The notes beneath the pieces were generated by a model, which saw only the letters and a list, made by a program, of their open reading frames with translations, had not been told where the DNA came from and did not search any database. Shown in pieces: positions 41,447 through 49,863 of a stretch of DNA of 64,000 nt; the stretch's first letter is position 1; every line of letters starts with the position of its first letter. Position numbers and translations under genes: made by a program. This DNA comes from Sphingomonas parva (ex Maeng et al. 2020). GTDB taxonomy: Bacteria; Pseudomonadota; Alphaproteobacteria; Sphingomonadales; Sphingomonadaceae. The stretch is taken from contig NZ_SPDV01000021.1 of NCBI RefSeq assembly GCF_004564275.1, positions 62,001 to 126,000 of the forward strand, in the 5' to 3' direction.

Positions 41447-41737
41447 ATGCAGTCCCAGAACCGCCTGTTCGACGATTTCGTGAAGATGATGAACGGCGCC
41501 GCCGGGACCGTGGCGGGCATGACCCGGGAGGCGGAAGGCGCCTTCCGTGAGCGCGTCCGCGAATGGGTCGGCGGGCTCGATCTGGTCAGCCGCGAGGAGT
41601 TCGAGGCGGTGAAGGCGATCGCCGTCGCCGCGCGCGAGGAGAACCAGGCGCTGAAGGCGCGGCTCGACGCCCTCGAGGGCGCGTCCGCCGGCGGCGCCGC
41701 CGCGACGGGAGCATCCACGGGTGGTCCTGATCAGTAA
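41447..41737 (+). CDS. ubiK: Ubiquinone biosynthesis accessory factor UbiK
   Basis: A 96-residue BMFP (YqiC/UbiK)-family protein. It starts Q-N-R-L-F-D-D-F-V-K-M-M, has an amphipathic helix region and a C-terminal coiled coil (S-R-E-E-F-E-A-V-K-A-I), then a Gly/Ala-rich tail. UbiK helps the lipid-binding UbiJ/UbiE-H complex in aerobic ubiquinone synthesis and promotes membrane binding. Its order with a YbjN-like gene and proC is typical of sphingomonads. Confidence 0.85.
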   Translation: MQSQNRLFDDFVKMMNGAAGTVAGMTREAEGAFRERVREWVGGLDLVSREEFEAVKAIAVAAREENQALKARLDALEGASAGGAAATGASTGGPDQ

Positions 41738-41830
41738 TCCACAACATATTGTGGTCCCGGACCCAGTTCCTCTTGCACCGCAGCAATGCCGCGGGCAGGC
41801 TTCGAGAACGTCGGGAGCAGGACCAGGGGC

Positions 41831-42340
41831 ATGATGGACGTGGACGAGTTTGAGCTGGAGCGCGAGACGAGCGCGCCCATCGACATGCTCGAACATTATT
41901 TCACCGCCCACGGCTGGAGCTGCGAGCGCGGCGACGACGAGATCGTCGCCAATTTCCAGGGCAGCTGGGCACAGTACGAACTGCGCGCGATCTGGCGCGA
42001 GGAGGACAATGTCCTCCAGTTCCTCGCTCTGCCCGACATCCGGGTCGCAAGCGACAAGCGGGCGACGATCTACGAGACGATAGGCCTGATCAACGAGCAG
42101 CTCTGGCTCGGCCATTTCGAGCTCTGGGCGAGCTCGGGGCTCGTCCTCTTCCGCCACGCCGCTTTGCTCGAGGGCGAGGAGGGCGCGGTGCTCACCCTCC
42201 AGCAGGCCGAGACCCTGGTCGAGGCCGCGATCGAGGAATGCGAGCGCTTCTACCCGGTCTTCCAGTTCGTCCTCTGGGCCGGCAAGACCCCTCAGGAAGC
42301 CATCGCCGCCGCCCTGATCGAGACCCAGGGCGAGGCCTAG
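41831..42340 (+). CDS. YbjN-domain protein
   Basis: About 169 residues, a YbjN-like protein with the typical M-D-V-D-E-F-E-L-E-R, H-Y-F-T-A-H-G-W-S-C-E, Q-L-W-L-G-H-F-E-L-W, H-A-A-L-L-E-G and E-E-C-E-R-F-Y-P-V-F-Q-F segments. YbjN proteins have a type III secretion chaperone-like fold and influence motility or stress in enterobacteria; here the role is unknown. The ATG pair 41831/41834 gives the expected N-terminus; an earlier ATG (41786) is possible. Confidence 0.85.
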   Translation: MMDVDEFELERETSAPIDMLEHYFTAHGWSCERGDDEIVANFQGSWAQYELRAIWREEDNVLQFLALPDIRVASDKRATIYETIGLINEQLWLGHFELWASSGLVLFRHAALLEGEEGAVLTLQQAETLVEAAIEECERFYPVFQFVLWAGKTPQEAIAAALIETQGEA

Positions 42341-42403
42341 GCGGTCCGAAGTGGTACTTCGGACCGGGTTTGGAACAACGCTAACCTCCTCCGTCCCGAA
42401 CCC

Positions 42404-42515
42404 GTCATTCCGGCGCAGGCCGGGATCTCAGGGAGAGTACACACAGGCGCCCATGGAGCGCGCCACTGGCGCCTCCGCGAACTCTCCACGAGATCCCGGC
42501 CTTCGCCGGGATGAC
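42404..42515. repeat. REPIN: inverted pair of REP-like palindromes
   Basis: The left arm (42404-42429, beginning GTCATTCCGGCG) and right arm (42490-42515, ending CCGGGATGAC) are nearly perfect inverted copies, 60 bases apart. An inner inverted pair (GGGAGAGT, ACTCTCC) extends the stem. It belongs to the same family as the elements at 4077-4508 and 5850-5874 and lies between ybjN-like and proC, where it may affect mRNA stability. Confidence 0.75.
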
Positions 42516-42535
42516 GAGGTAGCCAGGAGCCCACC

Positions 42536-43351
42536 ATGACCGATCTCTTCGAAGGTCCGATCTGGCTGATCGGCTGCGGCAACATGGCCGGCGCGATGCT
42601 CGAGGGCTGGCTGCGCGCCGGCGCCGATCCGCGCCAGTTCACCGTCGTGCGGCCGAGCGGCCGCCCGGTCGCCGGCGGCGTTCGCGTGCTCACCGCCTTT
42701 CCGGAGGATGAGGTGCCCGCGCTCGTCCTGCTCGGCGTCAAGCCGCAGAAGCTGGACGAGGTCGCGCCGGCGCTGGCGTCCGTGCTCGATCCCGCGACGA
42801 TCTTCGTCTCGATCCTGGCCGGGGTAGAGCTCGCCGCCCTGCGGGGCCGCTTCCCGGCGGTGCGCAACGTTGCGAAGGCGATGCCGAACCTGCCGGTCGC
42901 CCTCGGCAAGGGGGTGGTGGAATTGTGCACCGATGCCGATGGCGCAGCCGCCCGCGGCGTCGTCGAGCGGCTGATGGCGGCGCTCGGCGAGACGATCTGG
43001 TTCGACGACGAGAGCCTGTTCAACGTCGCCAGCGCGCTCACCGCCGCGGCGCCCGCCTTTCTGTTCCGCTTCCTCGACGCGCTTGCCGCCGCCGCCGCTG
43101 AGCTCGGCCTGCCGCCCGACCAGGCCGCGCGTCTCGCCGCGCGCATGGCCGAAGGCGCCGCCGCGCTCGCCGCCACGTCGGATGCGACGCCGCAGGAGCT
43201 CGCCCGCCGCGTCGCCAGCCCCGGCGGCACCACCGAGGCAGGGCTCAACGTCCTCGACGCCGAGGACGGCCTGCGCCCGCTCATCCTCCGCACCCTCGCG
43301 GCCTCGCGCCGCCGCGGCGAGGAAATGGCCGCCGCCGCACGCGGCGGCTGA
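42536..43351 (+). CDS. proC: Pyrroline-5-carboxylate reductase
   Basis: A 271-residue NADP-dependent reductase, last step of proline synthesis. The N-terminal dinucleotide-binding region is W-L-I-G-C-G-N-M-A-G-A-M (residues 10-21); V-L-L-G-V-K-P-Q (68-75), M-P-N-L-P-V and the C-terminal A-S-P-G-G-T-T-E-A-G-L (conserved, in the dimer/substrate region) are all present. Cytosolic. The ATG has an AGGAG site 6 bases before it; the upstream sequence is a REPIN, so the gene may have its own promoter. Confidence 0.93.
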   Translation: MTDLFEGPIWLIGCGNMAGAMLEGWLRAGADPRQFTVVRPSGRPVAGGVRVLTAFPEDEVPALVLLGVKPQKLDEVAPALASVLDPATIFVSILAGVELAALRGRFPAVRNVAKAMPNLPVALGKGVVELCTDADGAAARGVVERLMAALGETIWFDDESLFNVASALTAAAPAFLFRFLDALAAAAAELGLPPDQAARLAARMAEGAAALAATSDATPQELARRVASPGGTTEAGLNVLDAEDGLRPLILRTLAASRRRGEEMAAAARGG

Positions 43352-43354
43352 GCG

Positions 43355-44308
43355 TCAGGGGCGCAGTTCGGACGGGGTGGCGCCGTAGACCCGCCGGAAG
43401 GCCCGGTGAAAGGTGCTGACGTCGTTGAAGCCGCAGGCAAAGGCGATCGCGGCGACAGACTGATCGCGGGCGGCCGGATTGGCGAGCGCGATGCGGCTCG
43501 CCTGCAGCCGCCGGAGCATCAGCGCCTCGGCAAAGCTCGTGCCGCTCGGGGCGAACGCCGCATGCAGCGTGCGCGGCGAGATATGGAGGCACGCGGCGAC
43601 CGTTGCGGCATCGAGCGTCGGATCCGAGAAGCTTCGCTCGATCGCTGCAAGCGCCTGCTGCCGGCGGGCCTCGGCCACCGCGCCGCGCTGCCGCTCGTCC
43701 GGCGCGGCGCTACCCAGAGCGATGGTCAACAGGTGGCCGAGATTGGCCGTGACTGCCCCGTTGTGCGCGACCTCCGGGTGCGCGGACTGCGCATTCAGCA
43801 CTCTCAGGTAACTGCCGAGCAGCGCGGGCACGCCTTGGTCGCCGCGCAGGTGAACCGGGCGGGCGAGCCTGGCGGCGGCACCGGGCATCATCGGCTCGAT
43901 CGTCGCCTTGGGCAGCATCCAGAAGCGGTGGTCGTAGCTCGCGGTCGCCGGGGTGACGAAGGGCGTGTCGGCATCGCCGACGATCAGGTCGCCCGATGCG
44001 GCGACGAAGCCTTCATGCCCCTCCGGCGCGAACAGCACCGGAGCCGGGCCGACCTGCTCGAAGATGAAGAAGCAATCGGCCGCACCGGCTGCGATGTCGG
44101 CACGTGTCCGGCCGATGTGGTGGGGCGTGCCGCGGCAATGGACGGCGATCGCCTCCGCCACCTCGCGCGCCTCGAATCGGGCCCAGAAGCGCGCAGGATC
44201 GGCGGCCAGTTCCGGTGTCATCCGATAGAGGGCGCCGAGCATGCCTTCGCGATAGAAGGTGAATCGTTCGTGCGGTGGCAGGGCGTTCGTGTCGAACGCC
44301 CGAGTCAT
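43355..44308 (-). CDS. AraC-family transcriptional regulator
   Basis: A 317-residue regulator with an N-terminal ligand-binding-like domain (about residues 20-200; the A-E-A-I-A-V-H-C-R style resembles the AraC_binding_2 group) and a C-terminal double helix-turn-helix (about 215-315: A-A-C-L-H-I-S-P-R-T-L-H-A-A-F, I-A-F-A-C-G-F-N-D-V-S-T-F-H-R-A-F-R-R-V-Y-G). Its target is unknown; it is convergent with proC and divergent from the secreted-protein gene at 44476, which is the most likely local target. Confidence 0.88.
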   Translation of the reverse strand: MTRAFDTNALPPHERFTFYREGMLGALYRMTPELAADPARFWARFEAREVAEAIAVHCRGTPHHIGRTRADIAAGAADCFFIFEQVGPAPVLFAPEGHEGFVAASGDLIVGDADTPFVTPATASYDHRFWMLPKATIEPMMPGAAARLARPVHLRGDQGVPALLGSYLRVLNAQSAHPEVAHNGAVTANLGHLLTIALGSAAPDERQRGAVAEARRQQALAAIERSFSDPTLDAATVAACLHISPRTLHAAFAPSGTSFAEALMLRRLQASRIALANPAARDQSVAAIAFACGFNDVSTFHRAFRRVYGATPSELRP

Positions 44309-44475
44309 TCAGCGGACCCCCACCCGGATGGTCCGCGCCCCCGGCTTGCACGAAATGCCACACTGGACTGCCCTGTGCGCCACGACCCGGCCTCCCGCCG
44401 AAGGTAGAAAGCCTTTGTACAGCGTGGCCTGCACCGCGTCCATGCGGCGGCCTCACAGGTGCGGGAGGGATGCCG

Positions 44476-45093
44476 ATGCGAGCCTTCTACCTTGCCTTCG
44501 CTCTCGCCGCGGCTGCAGGCGCGGTGGCAGCGTCCCCCGCCGCGGCCTCGCAGACCACCCGGCGACCTGGTCCCTGCAACGTCAATTCCACCGACACCGT
44601 CGTCGACAGCGAGGTCGTCGATCTTGGCCGCGCCTATCAGCCGAGCCGTCGGACCGGGGCGAAGCTCCAGGTCGGCGGAAACATCACCGACGTCGTCTGG
44701 GTGATGAACCACAGCAATTGCCCGGTGACCATCTCGAAGCAGGGTTACGGGGTCGGCGGGGCCACCGGAGAGTTCATCGAGGTGCCGCCGCGCGGCTCCT
44801 ACGAGGGGCATTTCTGGGTACCCTGGCGGGATACGCCGGTCGGCCAATCGATGTGGATCAGCATCGCCGGGCGGCCCTATTTCTACGTCTGGCAGATGGC
44901 GGGGCGGCTGGCCTTCCAGTCCGACGCCGCCTACCAGCGCGCCGCGGCGGTTTGGGATGGCTACCGGGCAAATTACGGCCGTTCTCCGTCGGTGCCGGGC
45001 CTCTCGATCGAAGGCGGTCGGCGGATCCTTCATGTCGACGTCACCGACGACGGCAAGCCCTTCTTCAAGTTCGAAGGGATGCCGGAGGAATGA
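44476..45093 (+). CDS. Secreted protein with C-terminal PFFxFEGxPE tail
   Basis: A 205-residue exported protein: signal peptide (cut near residue 26, A-A-A-S), then a beta-rich domain with two cysteines (in P-G-P-C-N and H-S-N-C-P) and several tryptophans, and the tail V-T-D-D-G-K-P-F-F-K-F-E-G-M-P-E-E. I know no family. The ATG at 44476 fits GGGAGGG better than the one two codons upstream. The stop overlaps the next ATG, and the next small ORF repeats the same tail. Confidence 0.65.
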   Translation: MRAFYLAFALAAAAGAVAASPAAASQTTRRPGPCNVNSTDTVVDSEVVDLGRAYQPSRRTGAKLQVGGNITDVVWVMNHSNCPVTISKQGYGVGGATGEFIEVPPRGSYEGHFWVPWRDTPVGQSMWISIAGRPYFYVWQMAGRLAFQSDAAYQRAAAVWDGYRANYGRSPSVPGLSIEGGRRILHVDVTDDGKPFFKFEGMPEE

Positions 45094-45221
45094 ACGCTGC
45101 GACGAAGTCTGCGGCGCGTGCGGCGCTGATCGCCGCGGCCGGCGGCCCGCGCGCCCTGCAGGTCGCGATGGACGACGAGGGCAGACCGTTCTTCCGGTTC
45201 GAGGGCATTCCCGAGAACTGA
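45090..45221 (+). CDS. Small protein repeating the tail of the preceding gene
   Basis: 43 residues: a basic/Ala-rich start, then M-D-D-E-G-R-P-F-F-R-F-E-G-I-P-E-N, which parallels the last 17 residues of the preceding secreted protein. It starts in the ATGA overlap with a GGAGGA ribosome site just before. The similarity to the neighbour's end makes coding likely. It has no signal peptide. It might be a partial tail duplication or a small partner. Confidence 0.55.
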   Translation: MNAATKSAARAALIAAAGGPRALQVAMDDEGRPFFRFEGIPEN

Positions 45222-45329
45222 AGTGGCGGCGCGGAGACGCAGGCGCCCGGAGATACGCCGATGCGGACGGCGAACGAGTTGGGGACGAGCAATGCCGCGC
45301 TCACCCGCGGCGCAGGAAGGAAGATCAAC

Positions 45330-45899
45330 ATGCCAAGACTGAGCCTGATCGGAGCAGCCGCGCTGCTCGCCATCCCGTTCGCCCTGGCCGCGCAGCCGCC
45401 GCAGCCGGGTACGCCGGCGGCCAAGGTCGCGGGAAAGAAGGGGGCCGTGCAGACCGTCTCCGGCGACGGCAAGCCACCCAAGCTCGAATCCTCGGTCGCC
45501 GTGACCGGCGGTGCGGCCGGCCAGGCAGGCGGCGTCGCCGTCCAGCAGAGCAGCCGCATGGGCGTGGGCGGCGCCGCCAGCGAGGCGGGCGAATGCTGCA
45601 AGCCCAAGGAGCTGGAGCTGCGTGCGGCCAGCGCGGCAGCCGGGCCTGGAGGCGGGCCGGTCGCGAGCCTCGGCAACGCCGCGGCCGACGACTGGCCGAA
45701 GAAGGAACCCAAGGATCCGAAGTCGCTCGCCGGCATGGCCGACGGTAGCGTCCGCGTCGCGACGGGCCTCGCCGCCGGCGACGAGTGCTGCAAGGAGAAG
45801 CCGAAGGATCCGAAGTCGCTGATCGGCAGCATTGCCGACGGCAGCTCGCTGCAGGCGGAGCCGAACGTCGCTCCGGCCAATGTGCCGCAGCCGCACTGA
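45330..45899 (+). CDS. Exported protein with Cys-Cys and KDPKSL repeats
   Basis: 189 residues: a signal peptide (cut near residue 21, A-L-A-A-Q), a Gly/Ala/Val-rich region, then two similar blocks: E-C-C-K-P-K (near residue 89) and E-C-C-K-E-K (near residue 155), and K-D-P-K-S-L-A-G-M-A-D-G-S and K-D-P-K-S-L-I-G-S-I-A-D-G-S. The doubled cysteines could coordinate metal or link by disulfides. No known family. It starts with AGGAAGGAAG. A strong hairpin follows. Confidence 0.65.
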   Translation: MPRLSLIGAAALLAIPFALAAQPPQPGTPAAKVAGKKGAVQTVSGDGKPPKLESSVAVTGGAAGQAGGVAVQQSSRMGVGGAASEAGECCKPKELELRAASAAAGPGGGPVASLGNAAADDWPKKEPKDPKSLAGMADGSVRVATGLAAGDECCKEKPKDPKSLIGSIADGSSLQAEPNVAPANVPQPH

Positions 45900-45907
45900 G
45901 CGCAGAA

Positions 45908-45942
45908 GGGGCGGGAGCCTCGGAGGTCTCCCGCCCCCCTTT
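45908..45942 (+). terminator. Rho-independent-like terminator
   Basis: GGGGCGGGAG (45908-45917) pairs perfectly with CTCCCGCCCC (45928-45937), and CCTTT follows. The inner loop CCTCGGAGG also pairs. It terminates the exported repeat protein gene. Confidence 0.7.
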
Positions 45943-46016
45943 CGGGAACCTCGCGGTGGGGGGCGTCGGAACAAAGCCGCCGCGTTCGTCATTCGCCTCC
46001 CAAACAGGAGGCAGAA

Positions 46017-46133
46017 ATGGCGCACCCCGAGCAGCCGAAAGGCCGCATTCCCTGGATCATCGGCCTGGTCCTGCTGGCCATCGTGATCGTGATCGCGATC
46101 TGGTCGTTCACGGGGGCCGGCCCCGTGCCTTGA
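46017..46133 (+). CDS. 38-residue single-span membrane peptide
   Basis: A small ORF with an excellent AGGAGG site 5-6 bases before the ATG. It reads M-A-H-P-E-Q-P-K-G-R-I-P-W, then one hydrophobic helix of about 17 residues, then S-F-T-G-A-G-P-V-P. Positive charges at the N-terminus predict N-in orientation. Its function is unknown; it sits between the Cys-repeat protein and ilvE. Confidence 0.6.
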   Translation: MAHPEQPKGRIPWIIGLVLLAIVIVIAIWSFTGAGPVP

Positions 46134-46215
46134 GCCGCCGCGCTGCGGCGGTGCCGTTGACGCTCCCCCGCGCGCGCCCTATCGCGCTCGCATTCCCTTG
46201 AGAGCGACGAGTGCG

Positions 46216-47106
46216 ATGACCGAGCAGCGACCCTATGACGACCGCGACGGCTGGATCTGGCTGGACGGCGAGCTCATCCCGTGGCGCGAGGCGAACGTCC
46301 ATGTGCTCACCCATGCGCTCCATTACGCCTCATCGGTCTTCGAGGGGCAGCGCGCTTATGGCGGCGAAGTGTTCAAGCTCAGCGAGCACAGTGCCCGCCT
46401 GAAGCGCAGCGCCGAGCTGCTCGGCTTCGAGATCCCGTACAGCGTCGAGGAGATCGACTCGGCGTGCCGCCTCGTCCTCGAGAAGAACGGGCTGGAGGAC
46501 GCCTATATGCGCCCGCTCGCCTGGCGCGGCTCCGAGCAGATGGGCGTCTCGGCCCAGAATGCGAAGATCCACCTCGCCATCTCGGCCTGGTACTGGGGCG
46601 CCTATTTCGGCGAGGACGCGATCCGCAAGGGCCTCCGCCTCGACATCTCCAAGTGGCGCCGCCCGGCTCCCTACACCGCGCCGACCGAGTCGAAGGCGGC
46701 GGGCCTCTACATGATCTGCACGCTCGCCCGGCACGAGGCGCAGGCCAAGGGCTTCGACGACGCCCTGATGTTCGACTGGCGCGGCCAGGTCGCCGAGGCG
46801 ACGGGGGCCAACGCCTTCTTCATCCGTGACGGCAAGATCTACACGCCGACGCCGGACTGCTTCCTCAACGGCATCACCCGCCAGACCGTGATCGAGCTCG
46901 CCCGCAAGCGGGGCATCGAGGTGATCGAGAAGGCGATCTGGCCGGAAGAGCTGGAGAGCTTCGAGGAATTCTTCCTCACCGGCAGCGCCGCCGAGGTCAC
47001 CCCGGTGTCCGAGGCGGGGCCGTGGCGCTTCACCGTCGGCGAGATGTCGATGCAGCTGCGCCGCGACTATCTCGACCTGGTCAACCGCCGCATCTCGAAC
47101 CACTGA
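46216..47106 (+). CDS. ilvE: Branched-chain amino acid aminotransferase
   Basis: A 296-residue fold-type IV PLP enzyme that interconverts Val, Leu and Ile with their keto acids. The PLP lysine is K160 in P-T-E-S-K-A-A-G-L-Y, and the conserved region V-A-E-A-T-G-A-N-A-F-F-I follows. The start H-V-L-T-H-A-L-H-Y-A-S-S-V-F-E-G is characteristic. The ATG at 46216 is chosen; one six codons upstream is possible. Monocistronic, followed by the tRNA gene. Confidence 0.93.
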   Translation: MTEQRPYDDRDGWIWLDGELIPWREANVHVLTHALHYASSVFEGQRAYGGEVFKLSEHSARLKRSAELLGFEIPYSVEEIDSACRLVLEKNGLEDAYMRPLAWRGSEQMGVSAQNAKIHLAISAWYWGAYFGEDAIRKGLRLDISKWRRPAPYTAPTESKAAGLYMICTLARHEAQAKGFDDALMFDWRGQVAEATGANAFFIRDGKIYTPTPDCFLNGITRQTVIELARKRGIEVIEKAIWPEELESFEEFFLTGSAAEVTPVSEAGPWRFTVGEMSMQLRRDYLDLVNRRISNH

Positions 47107-47173
47107 GCAGGCGCGGAGGCTCCCGAAAGGGCTTCCGCATCCCGCCGCGGCGGCTATAAGGCCGCCGTCCTGC

Positions 47174-47248
47174 TGGGGCGTCGCCAAGTGGTAAGGCACC
47201 GGTTTTTGGTACCGGCATTCGCAGGTTCGAATCCTGCCGCCCCAGCCA
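47174..47248 (+). tRNA. tRNA-Gln (TTG anticodon)
   Basis: 75 bases including an encoded CCA. Acceptor TGGGGCG/CGCCCCA, D-arm GCCAAGTGG, anticodon stem CCGGT/ACCGG with loop TTTTGGT (anticodon TTG) and T-arm CAGG-TTCGAAT-CCTG. The cloverleaf is complete. Confidence 0.97.
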
Positions 47249-47312
47249 GCTCTTCGATCGATCCGCAGCCGAGCCCGCCGCCGCCGCGCGTCGATGCTCT
47301 TGCCCGCGGCGC

Positions 47313-48911
47313 TCAGGCCGCCATGTCGAAGCTGTCGGCGCGGGCCAGCCGCCAGGCCTGGCTGTAGAAATCCCGCTGATGGCCGTCGCCGAGGAGCTCG
47401 CCTTCCTCGAGGAAGATGTGCAGCTGGGAGAACAAGCGGATCTCGGTGAGGCTGACGCGGCGGACGAGATGGTGGGGCCCGATCCGGCTCGGGTGCTCTA
47501 GCCCCGCCGCGGCGATCATCTCGGCCAGCGCGGCCAGCGTGTTGCGGTGGAAATTGAACACGCGCTCCGCTTTGTCGGGCACGACCAGCGCGCGCTGCCG
47601 CATCGCGTCCTGGGTGGCGACGCCGACCGGACAGCGATTGGTGTGGCACGACAGCGACTGGATGCAACCGAGGGCGAACATGAAGCCGCGCCCGGCGTTG
47701 GTCCAGTCGGCGCCGAGCGCGAGCGCGGCTGCGATGTCGAAGGCGCTGACGATCTTGCCCGCAGCCCCCACCCGGATGCGGCCGCGCAGGCCGGCGCCGA
47801 CCAGCGTGTTGTGAACGAACAGCAGGCTCTCGCGCATCGGCATGCCGACATGGTCGGCGAACTCCAGCGGCGAGGCGCCGGTGCCGCCTTCGGCGCCGTC
47901 CACGACGATGTAATCGGGATGAATGCCGGTCTCCCGCATCGCCTTGACCATGCCCATGAACTCCCACGGCTGGCCGATACAGAGCTTGAAGCCGACCGGC
48001 TTGCCGCGCGACAGCGTCCTCAGCCTGGCGACGAACGCCATCAGCTCGAGCGGCGTGGAGAAGGCGCGGTGGCGCGCGGGCGAGACGCAATCCTCGCCCA
48101 TCGGAATGCCGCGGGTCAGCGCGATCTCGGGCGTGATCTTGCTCGCCGGGAGAATGCCGCCATGGCCCGGCTTCGCGCCTTGGCTGAGCTTGATCTCGAT
48201 CATCTTCACCTGCGGCTCGCGCGCCTGTTCGGCGAAGCGGACCGGATCGAACTGGCCGTCGGCGGTGCGGCAGCCGAAATAGCCGCTGCCGATCTCCCAG
48301 ATGAGATCGCCGCCGAATTCGCGATGATGGGGGCTGATGCTTCCTTCGCCGGTATCATGGGCGAAGCCGCCCATCCTCGCCCCCTTGTTGAGGGCGCGGA
48401 TCGCATTGGCGCTGAGCGCGCCGAAGCTCATTGCCGAGATGTTGAAGATCGAGGCGCTGTAGGGCTGGCTGCACGCCTCGCCGCCGATCGGGATGCGAAA
48501 GCCGGTCGGATCGGCCACCGGAGCCGGCCGCGTCGAATGGGCGATGAACTCATAGCCGTTGCGGTAGACATCGACGCGTGTTCCGAAGGCGCGGTCGCTG
48601 CTCTCGTTCTTGGCGCGCGCGTAGATCAGCGAGCGCTGGCTTCGGGAGAAAGGCGTCTCCTCCTCGTCCCCCTCGATCAGATATTGCCGTATCTCGGGCC
48701 GGATCTCCTCGAAGAACCAGCGCAGATGGCCGAGGATCGGGTAGTTTCGGCGGACCGAGTGAAGCGGTTGGGCGAGATCGTAGAGGCCGACGGCCGTCAG
48801 GCCGCCGGAGATCGCGAAGAGCGGGATCGCCCAGACGGCCGGCAGATAATAGCCGGAGACGAGCGCGCTGATCAGCGAAAGCGCAAGGGCGGTGAAGCGG
48901 GTGAAGATCAA
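47313..48911 (-). CDS. Glutamate-synthase-like FMN-binding protein, membrane-anchored
   Basis: 532 residues: one or two N-terminal membrane segments (about 5-45), then the FMN/alpha-beta-barrel domain of glutamate synthase large subunits. Conserved pieces are M-S-F-G-A-L-S-A-N-A-I, K-L-S-Q-G-A-K-P-G-H-G-G-I-L-P, V-D-G-A-E-G-G-T-G-A-S-P, and the cysteine-rich Q-S-L-S-C-H-T-N-R-C-P-V-G-V-A-T, which may hold an Fe-S cluster. It lacks the glutaminase domain of true GltB. Such proteins are common in bacteria; their substrate is unproven. Confidence 0.88.
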   Translation of the reverse strand: MIFTRFTALALSLISALVSGYYLPAVWAIPLFAISGGLTAVGLYDLAQPLHSVRRNYPILGHLRWFFEEIRPEIRQYLIEGDEEETPFSRSQRSLIYARAKNESSDRAFGTRVDVYRNGYEFIAHSTRPAPVADPTGFRIPIGGEACSQPYSASIFNISAMSFGALSANAIRALNKGARMGGFAHDTGEGSISPHHREFGGDLIWEIGSGYFGCRTADGQFDPVRFAEQAREPQVKMIEIKLSQGAKPGHGGILPASKITPEIALTRGIPMGEDCVSPARHRAFSTPLELMAFVARLRTLSRGKPVGFKLCIGQPWEFMGMVKAMRETGIHPDYIVVDGAEGGTGASPLEFADHVGMPMRESLLFVHNTLVGAGLRGRIRVGAAGKIVSAFDIAAALALGADWTNAGRGFMFALGCIQSLSCHTNRCPVGVATQDAMRQRALVVPDKAERVFNFHRNTLAALAEMIAAAGLEHPSRIGPHHLVRRVSLTEIRLFSQLHIFLEEGELLGDGHQRDFYSQAWRLARADSFDMAA

Positions 48912-48983
48912 GAGAGGCTCCGTGGGGAGGGGGGCGATCGGCGGCAGGCGCGCTGGACTCGGGTCGGCGCGTCGAATTGCCTG

Positions 48984-49859
48984 CTAGGCCGCGGAGGGCG
49001 GCGGATCGTCGGGAGAGCCGCCGTCACCAGGTTCGGCAGGGCAGGGGCGGGACGAAGGCGTGGGATCGTTGTCGTTGGCCGTGCGCGACGGGAAGGGCGG
49101 AGGGGTGGAGACCGGACGCGCAAGGACCGCGGCTCGGCCGGGGCCCAGCCGCGCGGCGGGTAGCGCGCTGCGGCCCGCGTAGGTGCGCAGCCGCGACAGC
49201 AACGCGGCCTCGTCCGGCCGCGCCGCGGTCTCGACGAGCAGCCCGCCGAGCGCGCGGAATTCGGCCGCGCAGGCGCTGGAGATGCAGAACACCATGCCGA
49301 ACCAGCCGGTGGCGCGGACGATCTCCGCCGCGGCGCGCGCCGCCCGCGGCGAGTGCACCGTGATCGCCTCGACCGCGGGGAGGGCGGCGAGCGCGCCCTC
49401 CAGATCCTCCGGCGCCGAGTCCTGGGACCGGTAGACGGCGCGATGCTCGGCCTGGTAGCCGAGCCGGCACAGGGTGCCCGCCAGATCCCCGGCCGGCTGC
49501 TCGGCCCCGAGGTGCGCGATGCGCGCGCCGGCGGGGAGCGAAGCGACGATCAGCCTCTGGAGGGTGAGCACGTTGCCGCGGGCGGAGCGCACGTCGGCAT
49601 AGCCGGCGCGTCGCGCGGCTTCCGCCGTGTGGTCGCCGACGGTGAAGACGGGCAAGTCCCGCTGCGCCGGCGCGAACCCGTGGTGACGCACGCCGTGCGA
49701 GCTGGTGAACACCAGGGCATCCGAACGCTGGCCGGGAGGCGAAGGCTCGACCGCAGCGACGCGCAACAGCGGCACGGTGAGGACGCTGTGCCCCATCGCC
49801 CGCAGCCGATGCGCGGTGAGGAGGTTGTAGGGAGCGGTGCGCGTCACCCAGACGAGCAT
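48984..49859 (-). CDS. Uroporphyrinogen-III synthase-like protein
   Basis: About 291 residues with the two-domain HemD fold: V-W-V-T-R-T near the N-terminus, A-L-V-F-T-S-S-H-G-V (55-64 approx.), V-F-T-V-G-D-H-T-A-E-A-A, and I-T-V-H-S-P-R-A-A-R in the second half. The family closes the tetrapyrrole ring. A disordered tail of about 45 residues (S-R-T-A-N-D-N-D-P) is unusual. It is not adjacent to other haem genes, so a divergent function is possible. The ATG at 49859 gives the family-like start; others (49871, 49886) are open. Confidence 0.72.
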   Translation of the reverse strand: MLVWVTRTAPYNLLTAHRLRAMGHSVLTVPLLRVAAVEPSPPGQRSDALVFTSSHGVRHHGFAPAQRDLPVFTVGDHTAEAARRAGYADVRSARGNVLTLQRLIVASLPAGARIAHLGAEQPAGDLAGTLCRLGYQAEHRAVYRSQDSAPEDLEGALAALPAVEAITVHSPRAARAAAEIVRATGWFGMVFCISSACAAEFRALGGLLVETAARPDEAALLSRLRTYAGRSALPAARLGPGRAAVLARPVSTPPPFPSRTANDNDPTPSSRPCPAEPGDGGSPDDPPPSAA

Positions 49860-49863
49860 CGGC

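Noticed and set aside
4077-42515. REP-like palindromes considered as phage attachment sites or transposon ends
   Set aside because: No integrase or transposase gene is near, and there are no target duplications; dispersed REPIN elements are the simpler explanation.
48984-49859. Assigning the symbol hemD
   Set aside because: The fold is consistent, but the gene is isolated from haem genes and has a long disordered tail, so only a HemD-like call is supported.
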